Assembly: GCA_035771165.1 (NCBI GenBank)
Contig: JAWNZC010000106.1
Span: 1,931,501-1,995,500, forward strand
Direction of reading: 5' to 3'
Origin: Paragorgia papillata
Lineage: Eukaryota > Cnidaria > Anthozoa > Scleralcyonacea > Coralliidae
Length of the DNA stretch: 64,000 nucleotides
Part shown: in pieces, positions 55,226-64,000 of the stretch
How the letters are laid out: each line of letters starts with the position of its first letter
Position numbering within the stretch: position 1 is the first letter of the stretch
Notes under the pieces: generated by a model
The model's input: only the letters and a program-made list of their open reading frames with translations
What the model was told of the DNA's origin: nothing
Databases searched by the model: none
Translations under genes and position numbers: made by a program

Positions 55226-55885
55226 AGTGTTAAATTAAAATTTGCAATATTATTTAAATATTTAATTGCCAAAATATTTTTGGATTTGAACTTTTATTTT
55301 GGTTGTGATATTAAGGTTTTGTATTTCCAAAGTGGTAATGAAGATAACGTATACGTAGGCATAATGTATATATGCAAAATGTTCTGTTACAAGAAAAAAA
55401 TATTATCCAATTCGCTTGAAACATAAATGCCTACATTGCACGGTACTCTTAGTATGATTTTGGAATTACAAACCGCAATATGACACTAAAATATTTTGAC
55501 ATTCAACTATTCACGTTACACAATATCCATAGATAAGTAATATCGTATCAGTTAGGTTTATATATAGGTTCTTTTAACTCTGCTATTTTACGCAACGGCA
55601 TACATTTTACCTGCATTCTTGTCTTGAGAGTCTTGCTCGTAAGTATACATAACTTCCATGAATTAGTAAGCTGTACCAACACTGTCTACTGCGCCAAATT
55701 TGTTTCATTTCAAACAAATCGAAACTTAAAATAGAAAAAAACAACAAGAATCGTCCCGAAAAGAATAATGGAAAATAATTGAATTTTCGATTAATCATGA
55801 CAAACCTTAAAACGGACAGGTATAAAAGTCGGATCGGATCAGGTCAGATTGCTAGCAAATTTGCTGCTCAGGTTACTGCGTTCAA
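55226..55885. other. No gene recognised
   Basis: AT-rich intron sequence up to the foldback element. Confidence 0.4.
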
Positions 55886-55892
55886 TAGCGTA

Positions 55893-58675
55893 AGTAGTGA
55901 TACCCCCCATCTGGCGGATTCATAATTAATTAATTAGGTAAATTGAATTTTTAATGAGCCTTGACGTTATCGTTCTCAGGCTCCTTACCCCGTCTAACCC
56001 TACCTCATTATTTATGCTTACGTCGTTATTTCTCAGGCTCCTTTGGGACCTCCTAACCTTATCTAATTTTTAATGAGCTTTGACGTTGTCGTTCTCAGGC
56101 TCCTTTGGGACCTCCTAACCCTAATCTCATTATTTATGCTTACGTCGTTATTTCTCACGCTCCTTTGGGACGTAGTAACCCTAACTTCCCCCCTAATCCC
56201 TAGCTGTTACTCAACCCCCCTGCTTTTCACTACGTCATATACGACTTACTATTTATACTTCCTCCCTAAACCCTAGCTGTTACTCAACCCCCCGTGTAAT
56301 ACGTCATAACCGATAGCTCTCCGACTAATTCCCAAAGTTCACCATAATCAAAAGACGCTAGACTTATCTCTTATAAGTAATAGTAATCAACTTTCATTCA
56401 TACACCTAGCCTAAATGATAGTCAAACAGTTGTGGGATATGTGGACGTACAGAGCATGCGTAGTGCAAACTTTAACCAAAATAGTCCTTCTTTACAGGGA
56501 ACGAGCGAGAAATTAATAGAGACACTTTATATTTTTTATCTGAAACCTTGTCTTGATGTATGTATGTATGTTTTACATCACGCACCCATTGGGTGCAATG
56601 CTACAATGCGTTCGTAAGAGTTAGCGGAGAGCTTTCACTCTCTTCTGCCATCCTTCCCTGTCTCTTGCGAGGCGTGCCAGGTCTTCAAATGGCATCCGCT
56701 CACAGTCCTCGAGTAGGGACCCAGCTGGTATTACATCACCACCGTGAACATAGGCAACGAGTGTGCGCCTCACCAAACGGTTTGCGGCCATACGCAAGAT
56801 GTGACCGAGATAACATAGTCTGCGGCGGCGTATCGCGAGCACCAAGTCGAATACGGGGTTGGATGCCGTTTCTCGGTAGTCTTCCTTGGTGATAACATGC
56901 AGGCATCTGCTGTTGAATCCGTTGATTGTCTTCTTCACATTGTCCGATAGCTTCCACGCTTCGCAAGCGTGTGTTAGTGTCGAGCACACGGCAGTTTTAT
57001 ACAGTCTCAGCTTCATCGACAGTGGTAAGCGGTGGTCGGTCCACATATGGGATAGGGAGCTGAAAACAGATTGCGCTATCCCCATACGATAACTAACGTC
57101 CGCTTTATCCTCACCGTCACACTGTAGCCGGCTGCCCAGATATTCAAACGCGTGCACATTCTCTATTTGCTGTCCTTCGAGTATCACATGATCAAGTTCT
57201 TTTTCTTTCGCTTTTCTTTTAACCTGTTGTACTGCCTTGTCCGCAAGGGTCCCTTTGCGTGACCGCAGGGTGCGGCCACCATCACACCATCTGGCATGGT
57301 GGATGGCAAGGCCTCGCGCAGTTGGAAAGTCTCTACTGCAGTCTGCGCATTTGTGCTTGAAATGCAGTGCTGCAATCTCAGACTCTGTCGTGGCACTGAC
57401 TCGTACCTTCTTATGTATGTGCAGAGCCTTCGTCTTCGTGACGGATATCACCATCGATGCATCTCGTTTTGAGCCGGTCGATATCGCGGACACCCGCTGC
57501 GAAGCTTGTTGCGCATTTTCGTCTAGCAGTCCTGCGTCGTCCGCATATTCCAGACTCGCGATATTGACTTCATACGGTGGTTTTCCTACTCGTACACCGG
57601 CATTCGGCGAGTCGTGGAGTATAAATATTCGCCAAAGCCCTGCGATAAACGCAACAGGTGAGAAGATATCGCCTTGCAGGACTCCTCGTGAGATATCGAA
57701 CGGTTCTGAGAGAACAGTCATGAGTATAGAGAGTTTTGAGCAGACTAAGTGTCTGAATTGGCAGAGGTAACGTATAGACTTGAATCAATAGCATATCATG
57801 AATATTATATTATATTAAGTTTAGAACGTAAATATTCAATCGTCCTAGAGTCATTGCTAGCTAAACCCTTGTTTATAAGTGAAGAAATAGTAAGAAGATA
57901 AGGAGTCAAATAGAAAAACCATAAGAACGTTTTTAAGTGTCGATATATAAACGAAAGACTATTTGGCTGCGGGACGGCTGAGTGCACACGTTAGATATAT
58001 TTGCATAGTGTATATATTTAATCGGGTATTCAGGAAACGTAGCTGAGTAAGACTAAGACTATAGTCCTAAGTTTATAAGCGAGGAAATCGTAGGAAGACA
58101 GAATGAGGAATCACTTCGAGAAGTCGTGAAAAGAACGATTTTAAGTGTCGAAATATAAAGTAAAGGCAAAGCGATTTATTTCTTTGAAAGCGTTGCTAGG
58201 TTAACTGGAGTACAAACAGAGTAAGTTATCCTAGAATCACTGCTAACTAAACCCTCGTTTATAAGCGAGGAAATCGTAGGAAGATAGAATGAGGAATCAC
58301 TTCAAGAAGTCATGCATGAAAAGAACGATTTTAAATGTCGAAATATAAAGGCAAAGCGATTTATTACTTTGAAAGCGTTGCTACGCTTTCTGTTACTAAG
58401 TGCGATATTTGAATATTTATCCTCAGTGCACGTGGAGGAGACAAAAGAGAAACTCATTAGGGGTCATTAAGGGGGATTAAGCGCTTAGGCAAGTCTAGGC
58501 GAAGTCATTAGCAGTGTTACCATAGAAAGAATATTCGGCGAGTCGTGTATTAAAATAAGATATTTATTTATTGATTCAAACATATACATATAAAAAAGTT
58601 TTAGTAAGGTCTGCTTCTTCCATTATATTTAGGTGTTTTTATATTAAATTATTTAACTAAATTTCTGCTGAGGAT
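55893..58675 (+). repeat. Left arm of the foldback element
   Basis: Contains 55-65-bp tandem units (CTCAGGCTCCTTTGGGACCT; about four copies, 55975-56175), GGGTTGAGTAACAGCTAGGG on the opposite strand, AAACTTTAACCAAAATAGTC, the LINE insertion 56559-57720, then units of TATAAGCGAGGAAATCGTAG / GAATGAGGAATCACTTC (58070-58370). Every block has its reverse complement in 61396-62984. Confidence 0.9.
56559..57720 (-). pseudogene. 5'-truncated LINE inserted in the left arm
   Basis: The - strand encodes the distal RT and C-terminus (about 366 codons, 57721 to 56621): SRGVLQGDIFSPVAFIAGLW (RT block 5), LEYADDAGLL (catalytic YADD), a TKALHIHKKV segment, and a zinc-finger-like CADCSRDFPTARGLAIHH..WC. Later come FEYLGSRLQCDG, YKTAVCSTLTHACEAW and RRRLCYLGHILRMA, and it ends with a stop near 56621. 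The reading frame is intact, so the copy is young. The 3' end on the - strand terminates in (CATA)n at 56559-56572, a tandem-repeat tail as in several LINE groups. The initial Met at 57721 is the truncation junction, not a true start. The clade is not certain (RTE- or I-related). Confidence 0.85.
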
Positions 58676-60150
58676 CTAAACACCTAAACACCCTGGGATA
58701 CCCCAATCACCGCTGGGGTAACGTCCAAACACCCCTGGGATACCCCAATCACCCCTGGGGTAAACCCAAACATCCCTGGGATACCCAATCACCCCTGGGG
58801 TAACCCCCAAACACCCCTGGGATAACCCAATCACCCCTAGGGTAACCCCAAACATCCCTGGGATACCCCAATCACCCCTGGGGTAACCCCAAACATTCCT
58901 GGGATACCCCAATCACCCCTGGGGTAACCCCCCAAACACCCCTGGGATACCCTGGATACCCCAATCACACCTGGGGTAACCCCCAAGCACCCCTGGGGTA
59001 ACCCCAATCATCCCTGGGATAACCCAATCACCCCTGGGGTAACCCCCAAACGCCCCTGGGATACCCCAATCACCCCTGGGTTAACCCCCAAACACTCTTG
59101 GGATACCCCAATCACCCCTGGGGTAACCCCAAACATCCCTGGGATACCCCTATCACCCCTGGTAACCCCAAACACCCCTGGGATACCCAATCACCCCTGG
59201 GGTAACCCCCAAACACCCCTGGGATAACCCAATCACCCCTAGGGTAACCCCAAACATCCCTGGGATACCCCTATCACCCCTGGTAACCCCAAACATCCCT
59301 GGGATACCCAATCACCCCTGGGGTAACCCCCAAACACCCCTGGGATAACCCAATCACCCCTAGGGTAACCCCAAACATCCCTGGGATACCCCAATCACCC
59401 CTGGGGTAACCCCAAACATTCCTGGGATACCCCAATCACCCCTGGGGTAACCCCCCAAACACCCCTGGGATACCCTGGATACCCCAATCACACCTGGGGT
59501 AACCCCCAAGCACCCCTGGGGTAACCCCAATCATCCCTGGGATAACCCAATCACCCCTGGGGTAACCCCCAAACGCCCCTGGGATACCCCAATCACCCCT
59601 GGGTTAACCCCCAAACACTCTTGGGATACCCCAATCACCCCTGGGGTAACCCCAAACATCCCTGGGATACCCCTATCACCCCTGGTAACCCCAAACACCC
59701 CTGGGATACCCAATCACCCCTGGGGTAACCCCCAAACCCCTGGGGTACCCCCAATCACCCCAGGGGTAACCCCCAACCACCCCAGTGGTACCCGAAATAC
59801 CCCAGGGGTAACCCCAAACACCACGGGGGTAACCCCAAACACCCCCTGGGATACCCCAAACACCCCTGGGGTAACCCCCAAACACCACCTGGGATACCTC
59901 CAATCACCCCAGGGGTAACCCCAAACACCTCTGGGGTACTCAAAACACCCCCTGGGATACCCATTCACCTCCTGGGTAACCACCAAACAACCCTGGGTAC
60001 CCCCAATCACCCCAGGGTAACCCCAAACATCTCTGGGGTACCCCAAATACCCCAGGGTAACCCCCAAACACCCTAGGGGTGTTTGGTGTTACCCTAGGGG
60101 TAACCCCCAATCACCCCAGCGGTAACCCCCAAACATCCCTGGGTACCCCA
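58676..60150 (-). repeat. Left minisatellite, about 42-bp dimeric unit
   Basis: Units are CCCCAAACACCCCTGGGATA + CCCCAATCACCCCTGGGGTAA, i.e. two related half-units of 21-22 bp. A higher-order copy of about 523 bp is visible: 59008-59190 and 59531-59713 are identical over at least 180 bp. The G-rich strand has repeated GGGG runs 5-8 bases apart. Long Gly/Val/Pro-rich ORFs on the - strand are repeat artefacts. Confidence 0.97.
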
Positions 60151-60835
60151 AATATGACAGTCAGGACGTGTCTAAATGAGGAACACGCTACCAAAACACA
60201 TATTTTAAGAGGACGAGGAGGAGGAGGAGAAAGAGGAGGAGAAGAAAGAGGAGGAGAAAGAGGAGGAGGAGGAGAAAGAGGAGGAGAAAGAGAAAGAGAA
60301 GGAGGAGGAGGAGAAAGAGGAGGAGGAGAAAGAGGAGGAGGAGAAAGTGGAGGAGGAGAAAGAGGAGGAGGAGGAGAAAGAGGAGGAGGAGAAAGAGGAG
60401 GAGAAAGAGAAGGAGGAGGCGGAGAAAGAGGAGGAGGAGGAGGAGAAAGCGGAGGAGGAGAAAGAGGAGGAGGAGGAGAAAGAGGAGGAGGAGGAGAAAG
60501 AGGAGGAGAAAGAGGAGGAGGAGCAGGAGAAAGAGGAGGAGGAGAAGGAGGAGGAGGAGAAAGAGGAGGAGGAGAAGGAGAAAGAGGAGGAGGAGGAGAA
60601 AGAGGAGGAGGAGATCGAAGGAGCATGCACAGAATAAATATTTCTAGAGAATTTCTTATTACTTATCTTTCTCATCCTCCTCTTTCTCCTCCTCCTCTTT
60701 CTCCTCTTTCTCCTCTTTCTCCTCCTCCTCCTCTTTCTCCTCCTCCTCTTTCTCCTCCTCGTTCTCTTAAAATATGTGTTTTTATAGCGTTTTCCTCATT
60801 TAGACACTGACTGTCATACTGAATGTCATATTTGG
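60151..60835. repeat. Palindrome centre with polypurine tract
   Basis: AAATATGACAGTCAGGACGTGTCTAAATGAGGAA...ACATATTTTAAGAG (60151-60213) is mirrored at 60767-60835. Between lie (GGAGGAGAAAGA)n, about 410 bp of pure purine (60208-60618), a short unique spacer (60620-60667), and about 95 bp of the complementary CCTCCTCTTTCTC (60668-60765). Simple-sequence ORFs (Glu/Gly or Ser/Pro runs) are artefacts. Confidence 0.95.
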
Positions 60836-61395
60836 GGTACCCCAGGGGTGTTTGGGTTACCCTTGGGGTGATTGGGGGTTACCCCTGGGGTATTTGGGGT
60901 ACCGCAGGGGTGTTTGGGGTTACTCCTGGGGTGATTGGGGGTACCCCAGGGGTGTTTCGGGGTTACTCCAGGGGTGATTGGGGTATCCCAGTGGGTGTTT
61001 GGGCGTTACCCCAGGAGTGTTTGGGGTTACCCCTGGGGTATTTGGAGTATCGCAGGAGTGTTTGGTGGTTACCCCACGGGTGATTGGGGTATCCAGGGAT
61101 GTTTGGGGTTACCCCAGGGGTGATTGGGTATCCCCTGGCTGTTTGGGGGTTACCACAGGGGTGATTGGGGTATCCCAGGGATGTTTGGGGTTACCCCAGG
61201 GGTGATTGGGGTATCCCAGGGGTGTTTGGGGTTACCCAGGGGTTACTGGGGTATCCCAGGGATGTTTGAGGTTACCCCAGGGGTGATTGGGGTATCCAAG
61301 AGGTGTTTGCGGGTTACCCCCAGGGGTGATTGGGGTATCCCAGGGGTGTTTGGGGTGTTTGGGGGTTACCCCAGGGGTGATTGAGGTATCCCAGG
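60836..61395 (+). repeat. Right minisatellite, mirror of the left array
   Basis: GGGGTATCCCAGGGGTGTTT + GGGGTTACCCCAGGGGTGATT units, about 13 copies, complementary to 58676-60150 but about 2.6-fold shorter and without the 523-bp duplication. Confidence 0.97.
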
Positions 61396-62984
61396 GTGTT
61401 TAGGTGTTTAGATCCTCAGCAGAAAGTTAGTTAAATAATTTAATATAAAAACACCTAAATATAATCTAAGAAGCAGGCCTTACTAAAACTTTTTTATATG
61501 TATATGTTTGAATCAATTAATAAATATCTTATTTTAATACACGACTCGCCGAATATTCTTTCTATGGCAACACTGCTAATGACTTCGCCTAGACTTGCCT
61601 AAGCGCTTAATCCCCCTTAATGACCCCTAATGAGTTTCTCTTTTGTCTCCTCCACGTGCACTGAGGATAAATATTCAAATATCACACTTAGTAACAGAAA
61701 GCGTAGCAACGCTTTCAAAGTAATAAATCGCTTTGCCTTTATATTTCGACATTTAATATCGTTCTTTTCATGACTTCTTGAAGTGATTCCTCATTCTATC
61801 TTCCTACGATTTTCTCGTTTATAAACGAGGGTTTTGTTAGCAGTGATTCTAGGATAACTTACTCTGTTTGTACTTCAGTTAACCTAGGAACGCTTTCAAA
61901 GTAATAAAATGCTTTGCCTTTAGTTTATATTTCGACACTTAAAATCGTTCTTTTCACGACTTCTCGAAGTGATTCCTCATTCTATCTTCCTATGATTTCC
62001 TCGCTTATAAACTTAGGACTATAGTCTTAGTCTTACTCAGCTACGTTTCCTGAATACCCGATTAAATATATACACTATGCAAATATGTCTAATGTGTGCA
62101 CTCAGCTGTCCCGCAGCCAAATAATATTTCGTTTATATACCGACACTTAAAAACGTTCTTATGGTTTTTCGATTTGACTCCTCATTCTATCTACTTACGA
62201 TTTCTTCACTTATAAACAAGAGTTTAGCTAGCAATGATTCTAGGACGATTGAATATTTAGGTTCTAAACTTAATATAATATAATATTCATGATATGCTAT
62301 TGATTCAAGTCTATACGTTATCTCTGCCAATTCAGACACTTAGTCTGCTCAAAACTCTCTATACTCATCAAGACAAGGTTTCAGATAAAAAATATAAAGT
62401 GTCTCTATTAATTTCTCGCTCGTTCCCTGTAAAGAAGGACTATTTTGGTTAAAGTTTGCACTACGCATGCTCTGTACGTCCACATATCCCACAACTGTTT
62501 GACTATCATTTAGGCTAGGTGTATGAATGAAAGTTGATTACTATTACTTATAAGAGATAAGTCTAGCGTCCTTTGATTATGGTGAACTTTGGGAATTAGT
62601 CGGAGAGCTATCGGTTATGACGTATTACACGGGGGGTTGAGTAACAGCTAGGGTTTAGGGAGGAAGTATAAATAATAAGTCGGATATGACGTAGTGAAAA
62701 GCAGGGGGGTTGAGTAACAGCTAGGGTTTAGGGGGGAAGTTAGGGTTACTACGTCCCAAAGGAGCCTGAGAAATAACGACGTAAGCATAAGTAATGAGAT
62801 TAGGGTTAGGAGGTCCCAAAGGAGCCTGAGAAATAACGACATAAGCATAAATAATGAGGTAGGGTTAGACGGTCCCAAAGGAGCCTGAGAACGAGAACGT
62901 CAAAGCTCATTAAAAATTCAATTTACCTAATTAATTATGAATCCGCCAGATGGGGAGGGGGGGGGGGAGGGAGGGTATCACTAC
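61396..62984 (-). repeat. Right arm of the foldback element
   Basis: Reverse complement of the left arm without the LINE. It keeps the uninterrupted site CTCTATACTCATCAAGACAA at about 62354-62375 where the left arm carries the insertion. It ends with a G-rich expansion (62953-62975) inside the TIR. Confidence 0.9.
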
Positions 62985-62991
62985 TAGCGTA

Positions 62992-63303
62992 TAAGCTAGA
63001 CGGTAAACTCGTTAGTAGTTAGGGTTAGGACTTTTGTTGGAGTTAGGTAGTTAACATAATCCCACTCTGTATATAGTTGAAGTTAAAGAGAAAAAACCCT
63101 TTTATTTGTTAGCGAACCGACCTGGCGGATTCGATCCGCCTTCAAAACCTGCCTCCTTAAAACATTATAATTCTTAAAGCTTGTATGGGGCGGGCAATAA
63201 ATCATGCAATTACAAAAGTGGTATGTTGCTGCTAAATTTTAGTGTTGTAACTAACATTTTGAATATTTGGTGGAAATATAGTTATTTACTGTATACTATA
63301 CAG
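62992..63303. other. No gene recognised; intron before last eIF4G exon
   Basis: A perfect short palindrome GGCGGATtcgATCCGCC lies at about 63125-63141. Otherwise AT-rich, ending in the acceptor TACTATACAG. Confidence 0.5.
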
Positions 63304-63425
63304 GTGGTAGGAGTCGAGACAGCCCTAAACCAATGGCTACATCAGGCGATGGTTGGATGGTTACTGGAAGAAGTGGTAAACCTGTGGCAATTGATCGCAA
63401 TAAACGGAAAAGCATGGCAGGCAAA
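63304..63425 (+). CDS. EIF4G: eIF4G exon downstream of MIF4G
   Basis: 122 nt, phase 1 in (the G from 52112 completes a Gly codon), phase 0 out; acceptor CTATACAG, donor GTACGA. It encodes GGRSRDSPKPMATSGDGWMV then TGRSGKPVAIDRNKRKSMAGK. In animal eIF4G the MIF4G domain is followed by a Gly/Arg-rich linker and a '(D/E)GGW.TV....R..D..K' motif; DGWMVTGRSGKPVAIDRNK fits that place. The start of the linker to the MA3 domain must lie beyond the window. The donor is less certain than the acceptor. Confidence 0.8.
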
Positions 63426-63534
63426 GTACGAAGTGCTTTTTATTTTGTTTTAAACCGTTGGTTTAATTAATTATATGGTCATCTCGAATTCTTTTGTTCA
63501 AGAGGGACGATTAATGTCGTATTTCTCTCATCAA

Positions 63535-63580
63535 TACTGGACGAGGGATGTTTAGTTCTAAGCGTCCTTCATCCAGTATA
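63535..63580. repeat. Short hairpin
   Basis: TACTGGACGAGGGATG pairs with CGTCCTTCATCCAGTA. Confidence 0.6.
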
Positions 63581-63789
63581 CATGAATGACAATTAAACTA
63601 AACGTCCCTCCTTACTATTAATGAGAAAATATTCCTCTTAATAATCATCAGGGCGATGCTAGCAGAATAGCACACTCACTGCTAAAAAAGGGCGATGTGA
63701 ACATTATTAACAAAATAAAGTCTCCTATTGACTGTGGTCTGAGAAACTCTGTCAAGATTGTTGCAAAACTGAATCTAATTTTGTTTTAA

Positions 63790-64000
63790 GCCTGGTTCTC
63801 AGTTATCGTAAGAATTGGGGATTTTTCCTGTCCCCGATAGTCTGGGATTGTTACAAGTGTGAACATGGTTGAAGTAACGTCCCAGACAGTCGCCGATCTG
63901 ATCGGAAGCATCGCAAGGATCGGAATCATTTCTATTTGGGAAATGCATCCCAGACAGTCGCCGACTATCGGGGATTCTTACGACTAGTTACGGCATGTGT
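63790..64000. mobile_element. TTAA-flanked MITE, second copy (cut by window end)
   Basis: TTAA (63786-63789) then GCCTGGTTCTCAGT, as in 40374-40952. The interior shows GTCGCCGA.C.ATCGGGGA motifs in both orientations. The right end is outside the window. Confidence 0.6.

Larger units (their letters stand above)
55893..62984. mobile_element. Giant (7.1 kb) foldback transposon, palindromic end to end
   Basis: The ends GTAGTGATACCC ... ATCTGGCGGATTC are inverted; TAGCGTA flanks both sides (55886-55892, 62985-62991; 8 bp with one mismatch). The layout mirrors around about 60.65 kb: arm, G/C-skewed minisatellite, short unique arm, purine/pyrimidine tract. No transposase is visible; the only coding-like segment is a LINE inserted in the left arm. 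The superfamily is unknown: the 7-8-bp duplication would allow hAT-like, but the ends do not resemble it. Confidence 0.9.

Noticed and set aside
57237..57770. 177-codon + strand ORF
   Set aside because: Antisense shadow of the LINE RT/zinc-finger region on the - strand.
60079..60810. Glu/Gly- or Ser/Pro-rich ORFs of 96-243 codons
   Set aside because: Translation of a polypurine/polypyrimidine simple repeat.
58676..61384. Gly/Val/Pro-rich collagen-like ORFs (GIPGVFGVTPGVIG pattern)
   Set aside because: Artefact of the 42-bp minisatellite; mirrored on the opposite strand in the other arm, with no start context or conserved domain.
63118..63145. tRNA T-arm-like GGCGGATTCGATCCGCC
   Set aside because: An isolated perfect palindrome with no acceptor, D or anticodon arms around it.

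Overview
This is intron-rich, AT-rich animal DNA, most likely from a marine invertebrate such as a cnidarian. That placement is an inference. It rests on the spliced host gene, the retrotransposon and tyrosine-recombinase families present, a 5S-rRNA-derived SINE, and a decayed GPCR of invertebrate type. No bacterial operon, tRNA or CRISPR array is visible.

The only host gene I can defend is on the + strand: the MIF4G core of translation initiation factor eIF4G, in eight exons (28842-28919, 31692-31829, 40150-40209, 42724-42861, 43525-43632, 49048-49176, 51878-52112, 63304-63425). All eight have canonical AG/GT boundaries and consistent phases. The gene enters before or at the first exon and runs off the right edge, so the N-terminal eIF4E-binding region and the MA3/W2 domains are not seen. 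Its introns (up to about 11 kb) are almost entirely mobile elements.

Left third (1-28.4 kb): intergenic or upstream intron, holding relics. These include a TA-flanked element with a nested hAT-type element (4433-5630), a decayed integrase-like gene (6.3-6.8 kb), an AP-endonuclease relic of a LINE (9.8 kb), a LINE with an internal inversion that looks like twin priming (14.4-14.9 kb), a tandem family of tyrosine-recombinase (Crypton-like) elements (15.5-18.0 and about 21.4-23.5 kb), and a rhodopsin-type GPCR pseudogene (about 20 kb).

Middle (28.4-52 kb): the eIF4G exons lie among a 1.66-kb tetranucleotide array, a CR1/L2-like LINE of about 5 kb on the - strand (33.2-38.5 kb) that carries a 5S-SINE and a palindromic element, PIF/Harbinger-like, Mutator-like (9-bp target duplications) and TTAA-flanked MITEs, further 5S-SINEs, and the 3' end of a Penelope-like element with a hammerhead-like motif.

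Right (52-64 kb): a LINE 3' end, then the most striking object, a 7.1-kb end-to-end palindromic foldback element (55893-62984). It has TIRs, a 7-8-bp target duplication, mirrored G-rich minisatellites and a purine/pyrimidine centre. One arm holds a 5'-truncated LINE; the other arm preserves the empty site. The last eIF4G exon in the window follows at 63.3 kb.
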